A DNA stretch of 64,000 nt from Streptomyces spinosus (GTDB lineage Bacteria; Actinomycetota; Actinomycetes; Streptomycetales; Streptomycetaceae), in assembly GCF_020400655.1 (NCBI RefSeq), contig NZ_JAINRC010000008.1:62001-126000 (forward strand). Reading direction: 5' to 3'. This document shows positions 49,509 through 58,558 of the stretch, piece by piece. The translations under genes were made by a program, and so were the position numbers. The notes under the pieces are model-generated. The model was not told where the DNA came from. It saw nothing but the letters and a program-made list of their open reading frames with translations, and did not search any database. Positions within the stretch are counted from its first letter, which is position 1. Each line of letters starts with the position of its first letter.

Positions 49509-50617
49509 AGCTGGAGCGCGTGGAGATCGTCCATGTGGCGATCCCGCTGGTCACCCCGTTCCGTACCTCCTTCGGGACCATGACGGCGAAGGACACCTTC
49601 CTGCTGCGCGTGGTCACCGACACGGCCGAGGGCTGGTCGGAGTTCGCCGCCGACCCCGAGCCGCTGTACTGCTCGGAGTTCGTCGCCGGCGCCGAGATCG
49701 TGCTGCGCGACTTCCTGCTGCCCCGCGCGGCCGCGCTCCCGCGGCTCACCACGGCCGCGCTGGCCCCCGCCCTGGCGAGGACCAAGGGCCACGAGCTGGC
49801 GAAGGCGGCCCTGGAGACGGCCGTCCTCGACGCCGAGCTGCGCGGTCACGGCATGCCGCTCGCCACCTACCTGGGCGCGGTGCGCGACCGGGTGCCCGCC
49901 GGGGTCTCCGTCGGGATCAAGGACTCGGTGCCCGAACTGCTGGACGACGTCGAGCGCTACCTCGCCGAGGGGTACGTCCGCATCAAGCTGAAGATCGAGC
50001 CCGGCTGGGACGTGGAGCCGGTGCGGGCGGTCCGCGAGCGCTTCGGCGACGACCTCCCCCTCCAGGTCGACGCCAACACCGCCTACACGCTCGCCGACGC
50101 CGAGCACCTGCGGCGGCTCGACGCGTTCGGGCTGCTGCTCATCGAGGAGCCGCTGGAGGAGGACAACCTGTACGCCCACGCGCGGCTCCAGCAGCGGCTG
50201 CGCACCCCGGTCTGCCTCGACGAGTCCCTGCACCACGCCCGGGACACCGCGTCCGCCATCGCCCTGGACGCCTGCCGGGTGGTCAACGTCAAGCCCGCCC
50301 GGGTCGGCGGCTACCTGGAGGCCCGCCGGGTCCACGACGTGGCCCACGCGCACGGGGTCCCGGCGTGGTGCGGCGGCATGCTCGAGACCGGCATCGGCCG
50401 CGCGCCCAACCTCGCCCTGGCCGCGCTGCCCGGCTTCACCCTGCCCGGTGACACCTCGGCGTCCAGCCGCTACTTCGCGGAGGACATCACCGAGCCGTTC
50501 GTCCTGGACGCGGACGGCCACCTGCCCGTCCCGGACGGCCCCGGCATCGGCGTCACCCCCCTCCCGGACGCCCTGCGCCGCTTCACGCGAGCCCGCCGGG
50601 ACCTCTACCGAGCCTGA
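49505..50617 (+). CDS. Enolase-superfamily N-acylamino acid racemase / o-succinylbenzoate synthase
   Basis: 370 residues of the muconate-lactonising subgroup. Catalytic residues are visible: K-x-K in RIKLKIEPG, metal ligands D in QVDANTAY, E in LIEEPLEE and D in CLDESLHH, and the second general base K in NVKPARVGG. This family includes MenC (o-succinylbenzoate synthase) and N-succinylamino acid racemase, which cannot be told apart by sequence alone; the acyltransferase and M20 neighbours and absence of men genes favour the racemase. It starts in a GTGA overlap with the acyltransferase gene. Confidence 0.88.
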   Translation: MKLERVEIVHVAIPLVTPFRTSFGTMTAKDTFLLRVVTDTAEGWSEFAADPEPLYCSEFVAGAEIVLRDFLLPRAAALPRLTTAALAPALARTKGHELAKAALETAVLDAELRGHGMPLATYLGAVRDRVPAGVSVGIKDSVPELLDDVERYLAEGYVRIKLKIEPGWDVEPVRAVRERFGDDLPLQVDANTAYTLADAEHLRRLDAFGLLLIEEPLEEDNLYAHARLQQRLRTPVCLDESLHHARDTASAIALDACRVVNVKPARVGGYLEARRVHDVAHAHGVPAWCGGMLETGIGRAPNLALAALPGFTLPGDTSASSRYFAEDITEPFVLDADGHLPVPDGPGIGVTPLPDALRRFTRARRDLYRA

Positions 50618-50863
50618 ACGGCCCCACGCGCTGACGGCTCCGCACGCGACGCGGAGGCCGGCGGGCGCCCCGGAGGGACGGGCCCGTGGCACGGCGGGGC
50701 CGGTAGCTTTCGTGACCGACCCCCCCGCGGGTGGGCGCTTGTACGCACGGGGCCCCACGCGGACGGGGCCGGCTCCCGCCGGGCCCGCCGGAACCCGCGC
50801 CCGGCCCGGAGGAGACCCGTACGCGGCGGAAGGCGTACCTGGTCGTCGCGTTAGATTGAGCTC
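50618..50863. other. Intergenic region before the Lon-domain gene
   Basis: 246 bases, very GC-rich, no ORF supported. TAGATT at 50852-50857 lies 6 bases before the GTG at 50864 and may be the -10 of a leaderless gene. Confidence 0.4.
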
Positions 50864-51655
50864 GTGCTCTCACGTCTCACACGCCCCCAGGCCCTCGCCG
50901 TCTGCGCGCTGCCCGTCGTGGCCCTGTTCGCCACGGCCGCGTTCGCGCCGCTGCCGTTCTCGGTGGCGCAGCCCGGCATGACGGCGAACGTGCTCGGGCG
51001 GAACCAGGGCACCCCGGTGATCACGGTGTCCGGGGCGGAGACCCGCAGGACCAGCGGGCAGCTGCGGATGACCACGATCGAGGCGACCGGCCCGGACGCC
51101 CGGGTCGGGCTCGGCGACGTGGTCGACAGCTGGTTCCGCACCGACCGCGCGGTGCTGCCGCGCGACTCGGTCTACCCGAGCGGCGACACCGTCAAGGAGA
51201 TCGAGCGGCACAACGAGGCCCAGATGCGGCAGTCCCAGGACGCGGCGACCCAGGCGGCACTGAAGTACCTCGGTCTGCGCGCCGGCCAGGTCAAGGTCAC
51301 GCTGAAGCTCGCCGACGTGGGCGGCCCCAGCGCGGGGCTGCTGTTCTCCCTGGGGATCGTCGACAAGCTGGACGGCGACGGCAGCGGCGGCGACCTCACG
51401 GGGGGCCGCGTCATCGCCGGCACGGGCACGATCGACGCGGCCGGCAGGGTCGGCGCGGTCGGCGGGGTGGCCCTGAAGACCCAGGCCGCGCGACGCGACG
51501 GGGCCACCGTCTTCCTGGTGCCGAAGGCGGAGTGCGCCGACGCCAGGGCGGAGCTGCCGAAGGGGCTGCGACTGGTCCCGGTGACCACGCTGGGGGGCGC
51601 GGTGGACTCCCTGGTGGCGCTGGAGAAGGGCAAGGGCCGGGTCCCCAGCTGCTGA
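50864..51655 (+). CDS. Membrane-anchored Lon-like (S16) protease domain protein
   Basis: 263 residues. A signal-anchor helix (residues about 9-30, ALAVCALPVVALFATAAFA) is followed by a degenerate PDZ-like part and the S16 Lon proteolytic domain. The catalytic dyad is present: S156 in GGPSAG and K205 in VALKTQAARRDGA. Homologues such as YlbL of Bacillus are secreted PDZ-Lon proteases. There is no AAA domain. It probably acts outside the cell membrane on damaged or signalling proteins. Confidence 0.88.
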   Translation: MLSRLTRPQALAVCALPVVALFATAAFAPLPFSVAQPGMTANVLGRNQGTPVITVSGAETRRTSGQLRMTTIEATGPDARVGLGDVVDSWFRTDRAVLPRDSVYPSGDTVKEIERHNEAQMRQSQDAATQAALKYLGLRAGQVKVTLKLADVGGPSAGLLFSLGIVDKLDGDGSGGDLTGGRVIAGTGTIDAAGRVGAVGGVALKTQAARRDGATVFLVPKAECADARAELPKGLRLVPVTTLGGAVDSLVALEKGKGRVPSC

Positions 51656-51674
51656 TCCACGGGTGCGGGACCGC

Positions 51675-52151
51675 CTACGACCGTTCGACGCCGGCCGCCT
51701 GCTCCACCAGCGGGATGATCCGCAGCGGAACGGGGTTCTCCATGACGATCGCCGTGGAGGCCCGGACGATGCCGTCGAAGCCGACGACCCGGTCGATCAC
51801 CCGCTGGAGATCGGCGTTAGAGCGGGCCACCAGCCGGCACAGCATGTCCCCGCTGCCGGTGGTGGTCAGCAGCTCCAGCACCTCCGGCACGGTCGCCAGG
51901 TACGCCCGCACGTCGGCGCCCTGGCCCTGCCGGATCTGCAGGGTGGCGAACGCGGTGACCGGGTAGCCGAGGGCCGCCGGATCCACCTGGGGTCCGAAAC
52001 CCCGGATGACCCCGTTCGACTGGAGGCGGTCCAGCCGCGCCTGCACGGTCCCGCGCGCCACGCCCAGCCGCCGGGACATCTCCAGCACCCCGATGCGCGG
52101 CTCCCGGGCCAGCAGCACGATGATGCGGCCGTCCAGATGATCGATCGCCAC
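51675..52151 (-). CDS. Lrp/AsnC family transcriptional regulator
   Basis: 158 residues from the GTG at 52151, with GGGGG just upstream; an ATG at 52172 is also possible. HTH at about 5-55 (LDGRIIVLLAREPRIGVLEM, SRRLGVARGTVQARLDRL), then a RAM effector-binding domain (VTAFATLQIRQGQ, GSGDMLCRLVARSNADL). It is divergent from hpd with a dyad between the genes, so it probably regulates tyrosine catabolism in response to an aromatic amino acid. Confidence 0.9.
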   Translation of the reverse strand: MAIDHLDGRIIVLLAREPRIGVLEMSRRLGVARGTVQARLDRLQSNGVIRGFGPQVDPAALGYPVTAFATLQIRQGQGADVRAYLATVPEVLELLTTTGSGDMLCRLVARSNADLQRVIDRVVGFDGIVRASTAIVMENPVPLRIIPLVEQAAGVERS

Positions 52152-52227
52152 GGGACCCCCAGAGATGGTCATCCTGTACAGAAAGACCGCCGAGACGGCC
52201 GTACCACTGGTCAGGCTGCCCAGCGAT

Positions 52228-52247
52228 TGTGCGAACTATTGCGCACC
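52228..52247. promoter_or_regulatory. Dyad between the Lrp and hpd genes
   Basis: GTGCG (52229-52233) and CGCAC (52242-52246) flank an AT-richer centre (aactattg), a shape expected of an Lrp/AsnC operator. It is about 27 bases upstream of the hpd ATG. Confidence 0.4.
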
Positions 52248-52273
52248 TTGCAGAGCGGAGCCACCCTTCGGCT

Positions 52274-53422
52274 ATGACGCAGACCACAGACCTCACTCCC
52301 GGTACGGCCGCCCGGCAGGACGATCCCTTCCCGGTCAAGGGAATGGACGCGGTCGTCTTCGCCGTGGGCAACGCCAAGCAGGCGGCGCACTACTACTCCA
52401 CCGCCTTCGGCATGCGGCTGGTCGCCTACTCCGGACCGGAGAACGGCAGCCGTGAGACCGCCAGTTACGTGCTGGAGAGCGGCTCCGCCCGCTTCGTGTT
52501 CACCTCCGTGATCAAGCCGAGCAGCGCCTGGGGCCGCTTCCTCGCCGAGCACGTGGCCGCGCACGGCGACGGCGTCGTCGACCTGGCCATCGAGGTCCCG
52601 GACGCGCGCGCCGCGTACGCGTACGCCGTCGAGCAGGGCGCGAGGAGCGTCGTCGAGCCGTACGAGCTGAAGGACGAGCACGGCACGGTCGTCCTCGCCG
52701 CCATCGCCACCTACGGCGAGACCCGGCACACCCTGGTCGAGCGCACCGGCTACGACGGCCCCTACCTGCCCGGCTACACCGCCGCCCAGCCGATCGTCGA
52801 GCCGCCCGCCCAGCGCGTCTTCCAGGCCGTCGACCACTGCGTCGGCAACGTCGAACTCGGCCGGATGAACGAGTGGGTGGCCTTCTACAACAAGGTCATG
52901 GGCTTCACGAACATGAAGGAGTTCGTGGGCGACGACATCGCCACCGAGTACAGCGCGCTGATGTCGAAGGTGGTCGCGGACGGCACCCTCAAGGTCAAGT
53001 TCCCGATCAACGAGCCCGCCATCGCCAAGAAGAAGTCCCAGATCGACGAGTACCTGGAGTTCTACGGCGGCGCGGGCGTCCAGCACATCGCGCTCAACAC
53101 CAACGACATCGTGCAGACCGTGCGCACCATGCGGGCGGCCGGCGTGGAGTTCCTCGACACCCCCGACTCCTACTACGACACCCTCGGCGAGTGGGTCGGC
53201 GACACCCGGGTGCCGGTCGAGACCCTGCGCGAACTGAAGATCCTGGCCGACCGCGACGAGGACGGCTACCTGCTGCAGATCTTCACCAAGCCGGTCCAGG
53301 ACCGTCCGACCGTGTTCTTCGAGCTCATCGAGCGGCACGGCTCCATGGGCTTCGGCAAGGGCAACTTCAAGGCACTGTTCGAAGCGATCGAACGTGAGCA
53401 GGAGAAGCGGGGCAACCTGTAA
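52274..53422 (+). CDS. hpd: 4-hydroxyphenylpyruvate dioxygenase
   Basis: 382 residues, the usual length. The enzyme converts 4-hydroxyphenylpyruvate to homogentisate in tyrosine breakdown. The three iron ligands are visible: H188 in VDHCVG, H271 in QHIALN and E350 in FFELIE. The C-terminal helix that shields the active site (FGKGNFKALFEAIEREQ) is complete. The ATG follows CTTCGGCT; Shine-Dalgarno complementarity is weak. The divergent Lrp regulator is its likely controller. Homogentisate can give a brown pigment in Streptomyces. Confidence 0.97.
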   Translation: MTQTTDLTPGTAARQDDPFPVKGMDAVVFAVGNAKQAAHYYSTAFGMRLVAYSGPENGSRETASYVLESGSARFVFTSVIKPSSAWGRFLAEHVAAHGDGVVDLAIEVPDARAAYAYAVEQGARSVVEPYELKDEHGTVVLAAIATYGETRHTLVERTGYDGPYLPGYTAAQPIVEPPAQRVFQAVDHCVGNVELGRMNEWVAFYNKVMGFTNMKEFVGDDIATEYSALMSKVVADGTLKVKFPINEPAIAKKKSQIDEYLEFYGGAGVQHIALNTNDIVQTVRTMRAAGVEFLDTPDSYYDTLGEWVGDTRVPVETLRELKILADRDEDGYLLQIFTKPVQDRPTVFFELIERHGSMGFGKGNFKALFEAIEREQEKRGNL

Positions 53423-53431
53423 CGGCGGGCC

Positions 53432-54904
53432 CTACTCGCTGGGCGGCGGCTCGTCGGGTACGTCGCCCAGCTCCCGCAGTGCCTCCCGTGCCATCGGCGC
53501 CTTCAGCGGCGAGAAGTACGGGTTGATGCGCAGCGCCTCCTCCAGGTGCCGCCGCGCGGGGCCGTACCGCTCCAGCTCCGCCTCGATCACGCCCCGGTGG
53601 AACGCGTACAGCGCGCTGCGCACCCCGCCGCCCTTCGCCTTGTCCGTCGCGGTGGTCGCGTAGGCCAGCGCCTCCTCGTCCTCGCCGGCCCGGTGCAGCG
53701 CCCAGCCCAGCGCGTCGGCCACCTCGATCCCCGGCTGCCGCCGCCACTCCTCCCGCAACCGCTCCACACCGTCGCGCGGGTCCCCGTGGTCCGCCTCGTA
53801 CCGCCCGATCAGCAGATCCTCGTCCACCCCGCCGGACACGGCCCGCCGCACCGCCGCCTTCATCCGCGTGTACTGCTCCTCGGCGACTCCCGGCTGCCCC
53901 AGCGACTCGTACAGCTCGCCCAGCTCCAGCAGGTCCGCCGGGTCCGGCTGCCTGGCGACGGCGGCCCGGTACGCGGCCAGCGCCTGCGGCGTGCGCCCCA
54001 GCGCCGCCAGGGTCCGCGCCCGCCCGACCGATGCCGCCCGCTGGTCGGGATCGAGCCGCAGCGCGGCCTCGAAGTGCCGCAGCGCGTCCGCGAGGTCCCC
54101 GCGCTCCCACGCCAGCTGTCCCAGCCCGGTCAGCCACGCGGCCTGCTCCGCCGGGGTGCGGGCGGCCGCCGCCGCGTCGGTCAGCTGGGCCACCGCGTCC
54201 TCGCGCCAGCCCCGGTCCCGGTACACCGCCGAGGCCCGGGCCATCACGGCCGGCCGTGCCGCCGCGTCGGTGCGCAGCGCCAGCAGCTTGTCGAGGCTGG
54301 AGCGGGCCTTCTCGTAGTCGCCGAGCCCGGTGTACGCGTCGATCAGCGGCGGATACGCCTGCCACCGCTTCGGCGCCGCCTTCAGCGCCTGCTCGCCGTA
54401 GTCCTTCGCCGCCGGGAAGTCCCGGCGGGCCAGCGCCAGCGCGGCCAGGCCGTCCAGCGCCTCGGTGTTCCGGCCGCCCCGCACCTCCAGCGAGGACCGC
54501 AGCGCCCGCTCGGCCTTCGGATAGTCCGCCGCGTCCCCGGCCCGCCGCCCCCGCTCCACGTACGCCGACCCCAGCACCGCCCACGCCCGGGCGTCCCCCG
54601 GCTGCGCCCGCACCAGCCGCTCCTGCCGCCCGATGAGCGCCGTCAGCCCGGGCAGCGCGGCCGGCACCCCGTAGGTGACCGTCGTCAGCGCCGCCTGCGC
54701 CCGTGACCGCGCCTGCGGACCGGCGGCGGGCGGCGCGGCCGGCCCGTGCCGCCGTTCGTGCGGCAGCAGCATCAGGACCGTGCCCGCCAGGACACCGCCC
54801 GCCAGCGAGGCGACCAGCGCCCGCCGCAGCGCCCGCCGGCGCGGTGCCGGCGGTGCCGGGACCGGGGACGTACCCACCCACTGTCGGTTGTCCATGGCGT
54901 TCAC
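53432..54904 (-). CDS. Membrane-anchored TPR protein
   Basis: 490 residues. A cytoplasmic start and one TM helix (ALVASLAGGVLAGTVLMLL, about 30-48) precede a long Ala/Arg-rich array of TPR-like helices (for example WAVLGSAYVERGRR, ALDGLAALALARRDF, LADALRHFEAALRLDP, AALGRTPQALAAYRAAV). Roughly ten units reach residue 480. It should be a scaffold on the outside of the cell membrane. It converges with hpd (10 bases between stops) and is divergent from the FAD-oxidase gene. An internal ATG at 54895 is also possible. Confidence 0.8.
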   Translation of the reverse strand: MNAMDNRQWVGTSPVPAPPAPRRRALRRALVASLAGGVLAGTVLMLLPHERRHGPAAPPAAGPQARSRAQAALTTVTYGVPAALPGLTALIGRQERLVRAQPGDARAWAVLGSAYVERGRRAGDAADYPKAERALRSSLEVRGGRNTEALDGLAALALARRDFPAAKDYGEQALKAAPKRWQAYPPLIDAYTGLGDYEKARSSLDKLLALRTDAAARPAVMARASAVYRDRGWREDAVAQLTDAAAAARTPAEQAAWLTGLGQLAWERGDLADALRHFEAALRLDPDQRAASVGRARTLAALGRTPQALAAYRAAVARQPDPADLLELGELYESLGQPGVAEEQYTRMKAAVRRAVSGGVDEDLLIGRYEADHGDPRDGVERLREEWRRQPGIEVADALGWALHRAGEDEEALAYATTATDKAKGGGVRSALYAFHRGVIEAELERYGPARRHLEEALRINPYFSPLKAPMAREALRELGDVPDEPPPSE

Positions 54905-54993
54905 TGTGCGTCAATACGACGAGCACACCGGTGTGGCCCCGGAGCGGCACGGGCGGGGTTCACACCGATGGCCGCGAGTGACACGCTGTGATC

Positions 54994-56394
54994 ATGAGCC
55001 GTATCGAAGCACCCCGCGACGAGCACACCGGTAACCTCACCGACCGGCTCCTGGCCGGCCTGCCGCCCGAGGCCGTCCTCACCGACCCCGACGTCACGGC
55101 CTCCTACGCCCACGACATGGCGAGCTTCTGCCCGGCGGGCAGCCCCGCCGTCGTCGTCCTGCCGCGCACCGTCGAGCAGGTCCAGCACGTCCTGCGCACG
55201 GCCACCGAACTGCGCGTCCCCGTCGTCCCGCAGGGCGCCCGCACCGGCCTGTCCGGCGGCGCCAACGCCACCGAGGGCTGTGTCGTGCTGTCCCTCACCC
55301 GGATGGACCGCATCCTGGAGATCAGCCCCGTCGACCGGATCGCCGTGGTCGAACCGGGCGTGGTCAACGCGACCCTGTCCCGCGCGGTCGAGGAACACGG
55401 CCTGTATTACCCGCCGGACCCCTCCAGCTGGGAGATGTGCACCATCGGCGGCAACATCGGCACGGCCTCCGGCGGCCTGTGCTGCGTCAAGTACGGCGTG
55501 ACCGCCGAGTACGTCCTCGGCCTCGACGTCGTCCTCGCCGACGGCCGTCTGCTGTCCACCGGCCGGCGCACCGCGAAGGGCGTCGCGGGCTACGACCTGA
55601 CCCGGCTCTTCGTCGGCTCCGAGGGCTCCCTCGGCATCGTCGTCCGGGCGGTCCTCGCGCTGAGGCCCAAGCCGCCCCGGCAGCTCGTGCTCGCCGCCGA
55701 GTTCGCCTCCGCGGCGGACGCCTGCGACGCCGTCTGCCGGATCATGGAGGGCGGACACGTGCCGTCCCTCCTCGAACTGATGGACCGTACGACGGTCAAG
55801 GCGGTCAACGACCTCGCCCACATGGGGCTGCCCGAGACCACCGAGGCGCTGCTGCTGGCCGCGTTCGACACCCCGGACCCGGCCGCCGACCTGGCCGCCG
55901 TCGCCGCCGTGTGCGAGGCGGCCGGCGCCACACAGGTCGTCCCGGCCGAGGACGCCGCCGAGTCCGAGATGCTGTTGCAGGCCCGGCGGCTCTCGCTGAC
56001 CGCGCTGGAGGCGGTGAAGGGCACGACGATGATCGACGACGTGTGCGTGCCCCGCTCACGGCTCGGCGCCATGCTGGAGGGCGTGGAGCGCATCGCCGCC
56101 GCGTACGGCCTCACGATCGGGGTCTGCGCCCACGCCGGCGACGGCAACACGCACCCCACCGTCTGCTTCGACGCCCGCGACCCCGAGGAGTCGCGCCGGG
56201 CCCGCGAGTCCTTCGACGAGATCATGGCCCTCGGCCTGGAGCTGGGCGGCACCATCACCGGCGAACACGGCGTCGGCGTGCTGAAGAAGGAGTGGCTGGC
56301 CCGGGAGATCGGCCCGGTCGGGGTGGAGATGCAGCGGGCGGTGAAGCAGGTCTTCGACCCGCTGGGCATCCTCAACCCGGGCAAGCTCTTCTGA
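54994..56394 (+). CDS. FAD-linked oxidase (GlcD-like glycolate/lactate oxidase)
   Basis: 466 residues. The FAD-binding PCMH domain (VVVLPRTVEQVQHVL; PQGARTGLSGGANA; IGGNIGTASGGL) is followed by the FAD-oxidase C-terminal domain (GVCAHAGDGNTHPTVCFD, GTITGEHGVGVLKK). It oxidises a 2-hydroxy acid such as glycolate or D-lactate. The ATG at 54994 is preferred over the GTG two codons before. It is one of a family with several members in Streptomyces; the gene stands alone without glcE or glcF. Confidence 0.9.
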   Translation: MSRIEAPRDEHTGNLTDRLLAGLPPEAVLTDPDVTASYAHDMASFCPAGSPAVVVLPRTVEQVQHVLRTATELRVPVVPQGARTGLSGGANATEGCVVLSLTRMDRILEISPVDRIAVVEPGVVNATLSRAVEEHGLYYPPDPSSWEMCTIGGNIGTASGGLCCVKYGVTAEYVLGLDVVLADGRLLSTGRRTAKGVAGYDLTRLFVGSEGSLGIVVRAVLALRPKPPRQLVLAAEFASAADACDAVCRIMEGGHVPSLLELMDRTTVKAVNDLAHMGLPETTEALLLAAFDTPDPAADLAAVAAVCEAAGATQVVPAEDAAESEMLLQARRLSLTALEAVKGTTMIDDVCVPRSRLGAMLEGVERIAAAYGLTIGVCAHAGDGNTHPTVCFDARDPEESRRARESFDEIMALGLELGGTITGEHGVGVLKKEWLAREIGPVGVEMQRAVKQVFDPLGILNPGKLF

Positions 56395-56408
56395 CCTCCC
56401 GGCGCCGT

Positions 56409-56822
56409 TCACCGGGCGAGCAGGTGGTCGAGCGCGTCGTCGATGCCCAGCCGCCCGCCCTCCGCGCCCGGCGGCACCGCCAGGAGCGTCCGCTCCAGCC
56501 AGGCCGACACCTGTGGGGCCGGCGCCTGAAGCAGCGCCTCGCCGTCCGGTGAACTCAGCGCCAGCAGCACGACACTGCGCCCGTCCGCCTTCGTCGGCCA
56601 CACCCGCACGTCCCCGTGCCCGCACGGCCTGAACACCCCCTCCACCAGCAGGTCACGGGCGAACGTCCAGTCGACGGGGTGCGCGGAGTCGATGTGGAAG
56701 GCGATGTGGACGGCGTAGGGGTCGTCGGAGCGGTAGCCGAGCCGGGCCGGCACCGGGACGCTCCGCTCCGGCGACAGGACGAGCCTCAGCTCCAGTTCGC
56801 GCTCCACCACGGTGTGCTGCAT
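56409..56822 (-). CDS. ssgG: SsgA-like sporulation and cell division protein
   Basis: 137 residues, the length of SALPs. Conserved stretches: RLVLSPERSVPVPARLGY, DPYAVHIAFHIDSAHPVDW and TFARDLLVEGV, then a variable C-terminus. SALPs guide septum placement and peptidoglycan remodelling during sporulation, a streptomycete-specific family. From position between a FAD oxidase and RDD genes I take it as the SsgG orthologue (SCO2924 in S. coelicolor, which affects septum localisation). AAAGGAG lies about 10 bases upstream of the ATG. Confidence 0.9.
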   Translation of the reverse strand: MQHTVVERELELRLVLSPERSVPVPARLGYRSDDPYAVHIAFHIDSAHPVDWTFARDLLVEGVFRPCGHGDVRVWPTKADGRSVVLLALSSPDGEALLQAPAPQVSAWLERTLLAVPPGAEGGRLGIDDALDHLLAR

Positions 56823-57053
56823 GACCGGCGTCTCCTTTCGTGTCGGGGCCGCCAGGACGGGCCCGTACCGGGGGAGAGGGGGCAGGGGCCGGAGCATTAC
56901 GCGGGTCGGGGGAAATTCTTTCCGGCGGCCCCCGGGAAGCCTCGTACGGCGTTGCCCACAAAGGGGTGGGTCCGGCGGGACTGGCGGTGGCGGATGCCCG
57001 GGTCTGATAGATGTGGAGGCCCCCATCCCACGAGCAGATACGGGACGACGGAC
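56823..57053. other. Divergent intergenic region, ssgG and RDD gene
   Basis: 231 bases with both promoters. Lower GC around 56890-56930 (GGGAAATTCTTTCC, a short imperfect palindrome at about 56909-56922). No gene. Confidence 0.4.
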
Positions 57054-58493
57054 ATGAGCGCCCCAACCCCGGCCCCAGGCGACGACCGGCCCCGCGAGGG
57101 CTACTACCCGGACCCGTCCATCCCCGGCTACGTCCGGTACTGGAACGGCGCCTCCTGGGTGCCCGGCACGAGCCGCCCGGCGCCGGAGAACGGTGAGCCG
57201 CTCACCCCGCCCCCCGGCGCCCGCCCGGCGCCCCCTTCCGTGGAGGAGACGGGCCCTCACTTCTTCGACGAGGACCCGCCGGACGGGGAGCAGCCGGGCG
57301 GCGCGCCGGACCGGCAGGGCGGTCGGCCCGTCCAGGGTGCGCAGGGCGCGCCGGGCGCGCAGTGGGGCCGGCCCGGTGAACCCCGGGGCGTCGACCCGCG
57401 GCTGCCGGCCGAGTCCTCCGACGGCCGTGCCACCGCCCGGACCGACGGCACCGCGGCCATTCCGCCCGCGCGGGACGACCCCCACGACCCCGGCACCTTC
57501 ATCTTCCGCCGCCCGATTCCCGGCCCGGCGGCAGCCGACCGCACCGACGACGGCACGATGACCTTCCGCCCGGTCCCGCCCGCCCCGCCGGGCCCGTCCG
57601 GCACCGACAGCGGCCCGGCCGGCTCCGGCGCGCAGGGCCCGGCCGGCGCGCCCGCGCACTCCGGCTTCGGCGCCGGAAAGGCCGCCGCGGCCCGCGCCGC
57701 CGCCGCACAGACACCCCCGGCGGCCCAGGGCCCGCAGGCGCCGTCGATCCCGCAGCCGGCCGCCGCGCCCCAGCCCTCCCCGGCCGTCCCCCCGCCCGCC
57801 CCGGCCCCCGCGGCGCCGTCGGTGCCGCATCAGGCGGGTCCGGGTCAGGCCGGTGCCCCCGCCACCCCGCTGACCAGCGGACCCGGTGGCGGGCAGACCT
57901 CCTGGGCGCAGCAGGTGCACCGGCTGGCCGGGGGCGGGGACGACCAGCCCGTGGCGCCGTGGAAGCCGCCGGTGGAGGACCTCTTCCAGGCCGCCGCGCG
58001 CCGGCAGGCCGCCGCCCGCCCCGCCGGACTCGGCAAGCGGTTCGCCGCACGCCTGATCGACCTGGTCGTCATCGGTGCCGTGACGGCCGCCGCCGCGGTC
58101 CCGCTCGGCGTCCGGGCCGTGGACCACGTCCAGCGGAAGATCGACGCGGCCCGGCTCTCCGGCCACGAGGTCACGGTCTGGCTGGTGGACGGCACGACCG
58201 GTACCAGCCTCGGCATCGTCCTCGCCGTACTGCTCCTCGCCGGTGTCCTGTACGAGGTGCTCCCCACGGCCAGGTGGGGCCGCACCCTCGGCAAGAAGCT
58301 GTGCGGGCTCGAGGTCCGCGACATCGAGGGGCACGAGCCCCCGGCGTTCGGCGCGGCACTACGCCGCTGGCTGGTCTTCAGCGTGCCGGGCCTGCTGGCC
58401 GTCGGCATCGTGGGCGTGCTGTGGTGCCTGTTCGACCGGCCCTGGCACCAGTGCTGGCACGACAAGGCGGCCCACACCTTCGTGGCCGGCTGA
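57054..58493 (+). CDS. RDD family membrane protein with N-terminal DUF2510
   Basis: 479 residues. DUF2510 is at the N-terminus (GYYPDPSIPGYVRYWNGASW). A low-complexity Pro/Ala/Gly-rich section follows to about residue 320. The RDD domain with three TM helices is at about 325-475 (GKRFAARLIDLVVIGAVTAA and TLGKKLCGLEVRD; WHQCWHDKAAHTFV). RDD proteins are thought to be transport-related and some act as Na+/H+ exchangers. The next gene encodes a second RDD protein, 65 bases downstream. Confidence 0.88.
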   Translation: MSAPTPAPGDDRPREGYYPDPSIPGYVRYWNGASWVPGTSRPAPENGEPLTPPPGARPAPPSVEETGPHFFDEDPPDGEQPGGAPDRQGGRPVQGAQGAPGAQWGRPGEPRGVDPRLPAESSDGRATARTDGTAAIPPARDDPHDPGTFIFRRPIPGPAAADRTDDGTMTFRPVPPAPPGPSGTDSGPAGSGAQGPAGAPAHSGFGAGKAAAARAAAAQTPPAAQGPQAPSIPQPAAAPQPSPAVPPPAPAPAAPSVPHQAGPGQAGAPATPLTSGPGGGQTSWAQQVHRLAGGGDDQPVAPWKPPVEDLFQAAARRQAAARPAGLGKRFAARLIDLVVIGAVTAAAAVPLGVRAVDHVQRKIDAARLSGHEVTVWLVDGTTGTSLGIVLAVLLLAGVLYEVLPTARWGRTLGKKLCGLEVRDIEGHEPPAFGAALRRWLVFSVPGLLAVGIVGVLWCLFDRPWHQCWHDKAAHTFVAG

Positions 58494-58558
58494 GCGCGCG
58501 TACTCCGTCCGGCCGTCTGCCGGATGCGCGGCGGCGATCTTCGGGTTCCACTCGGGCC

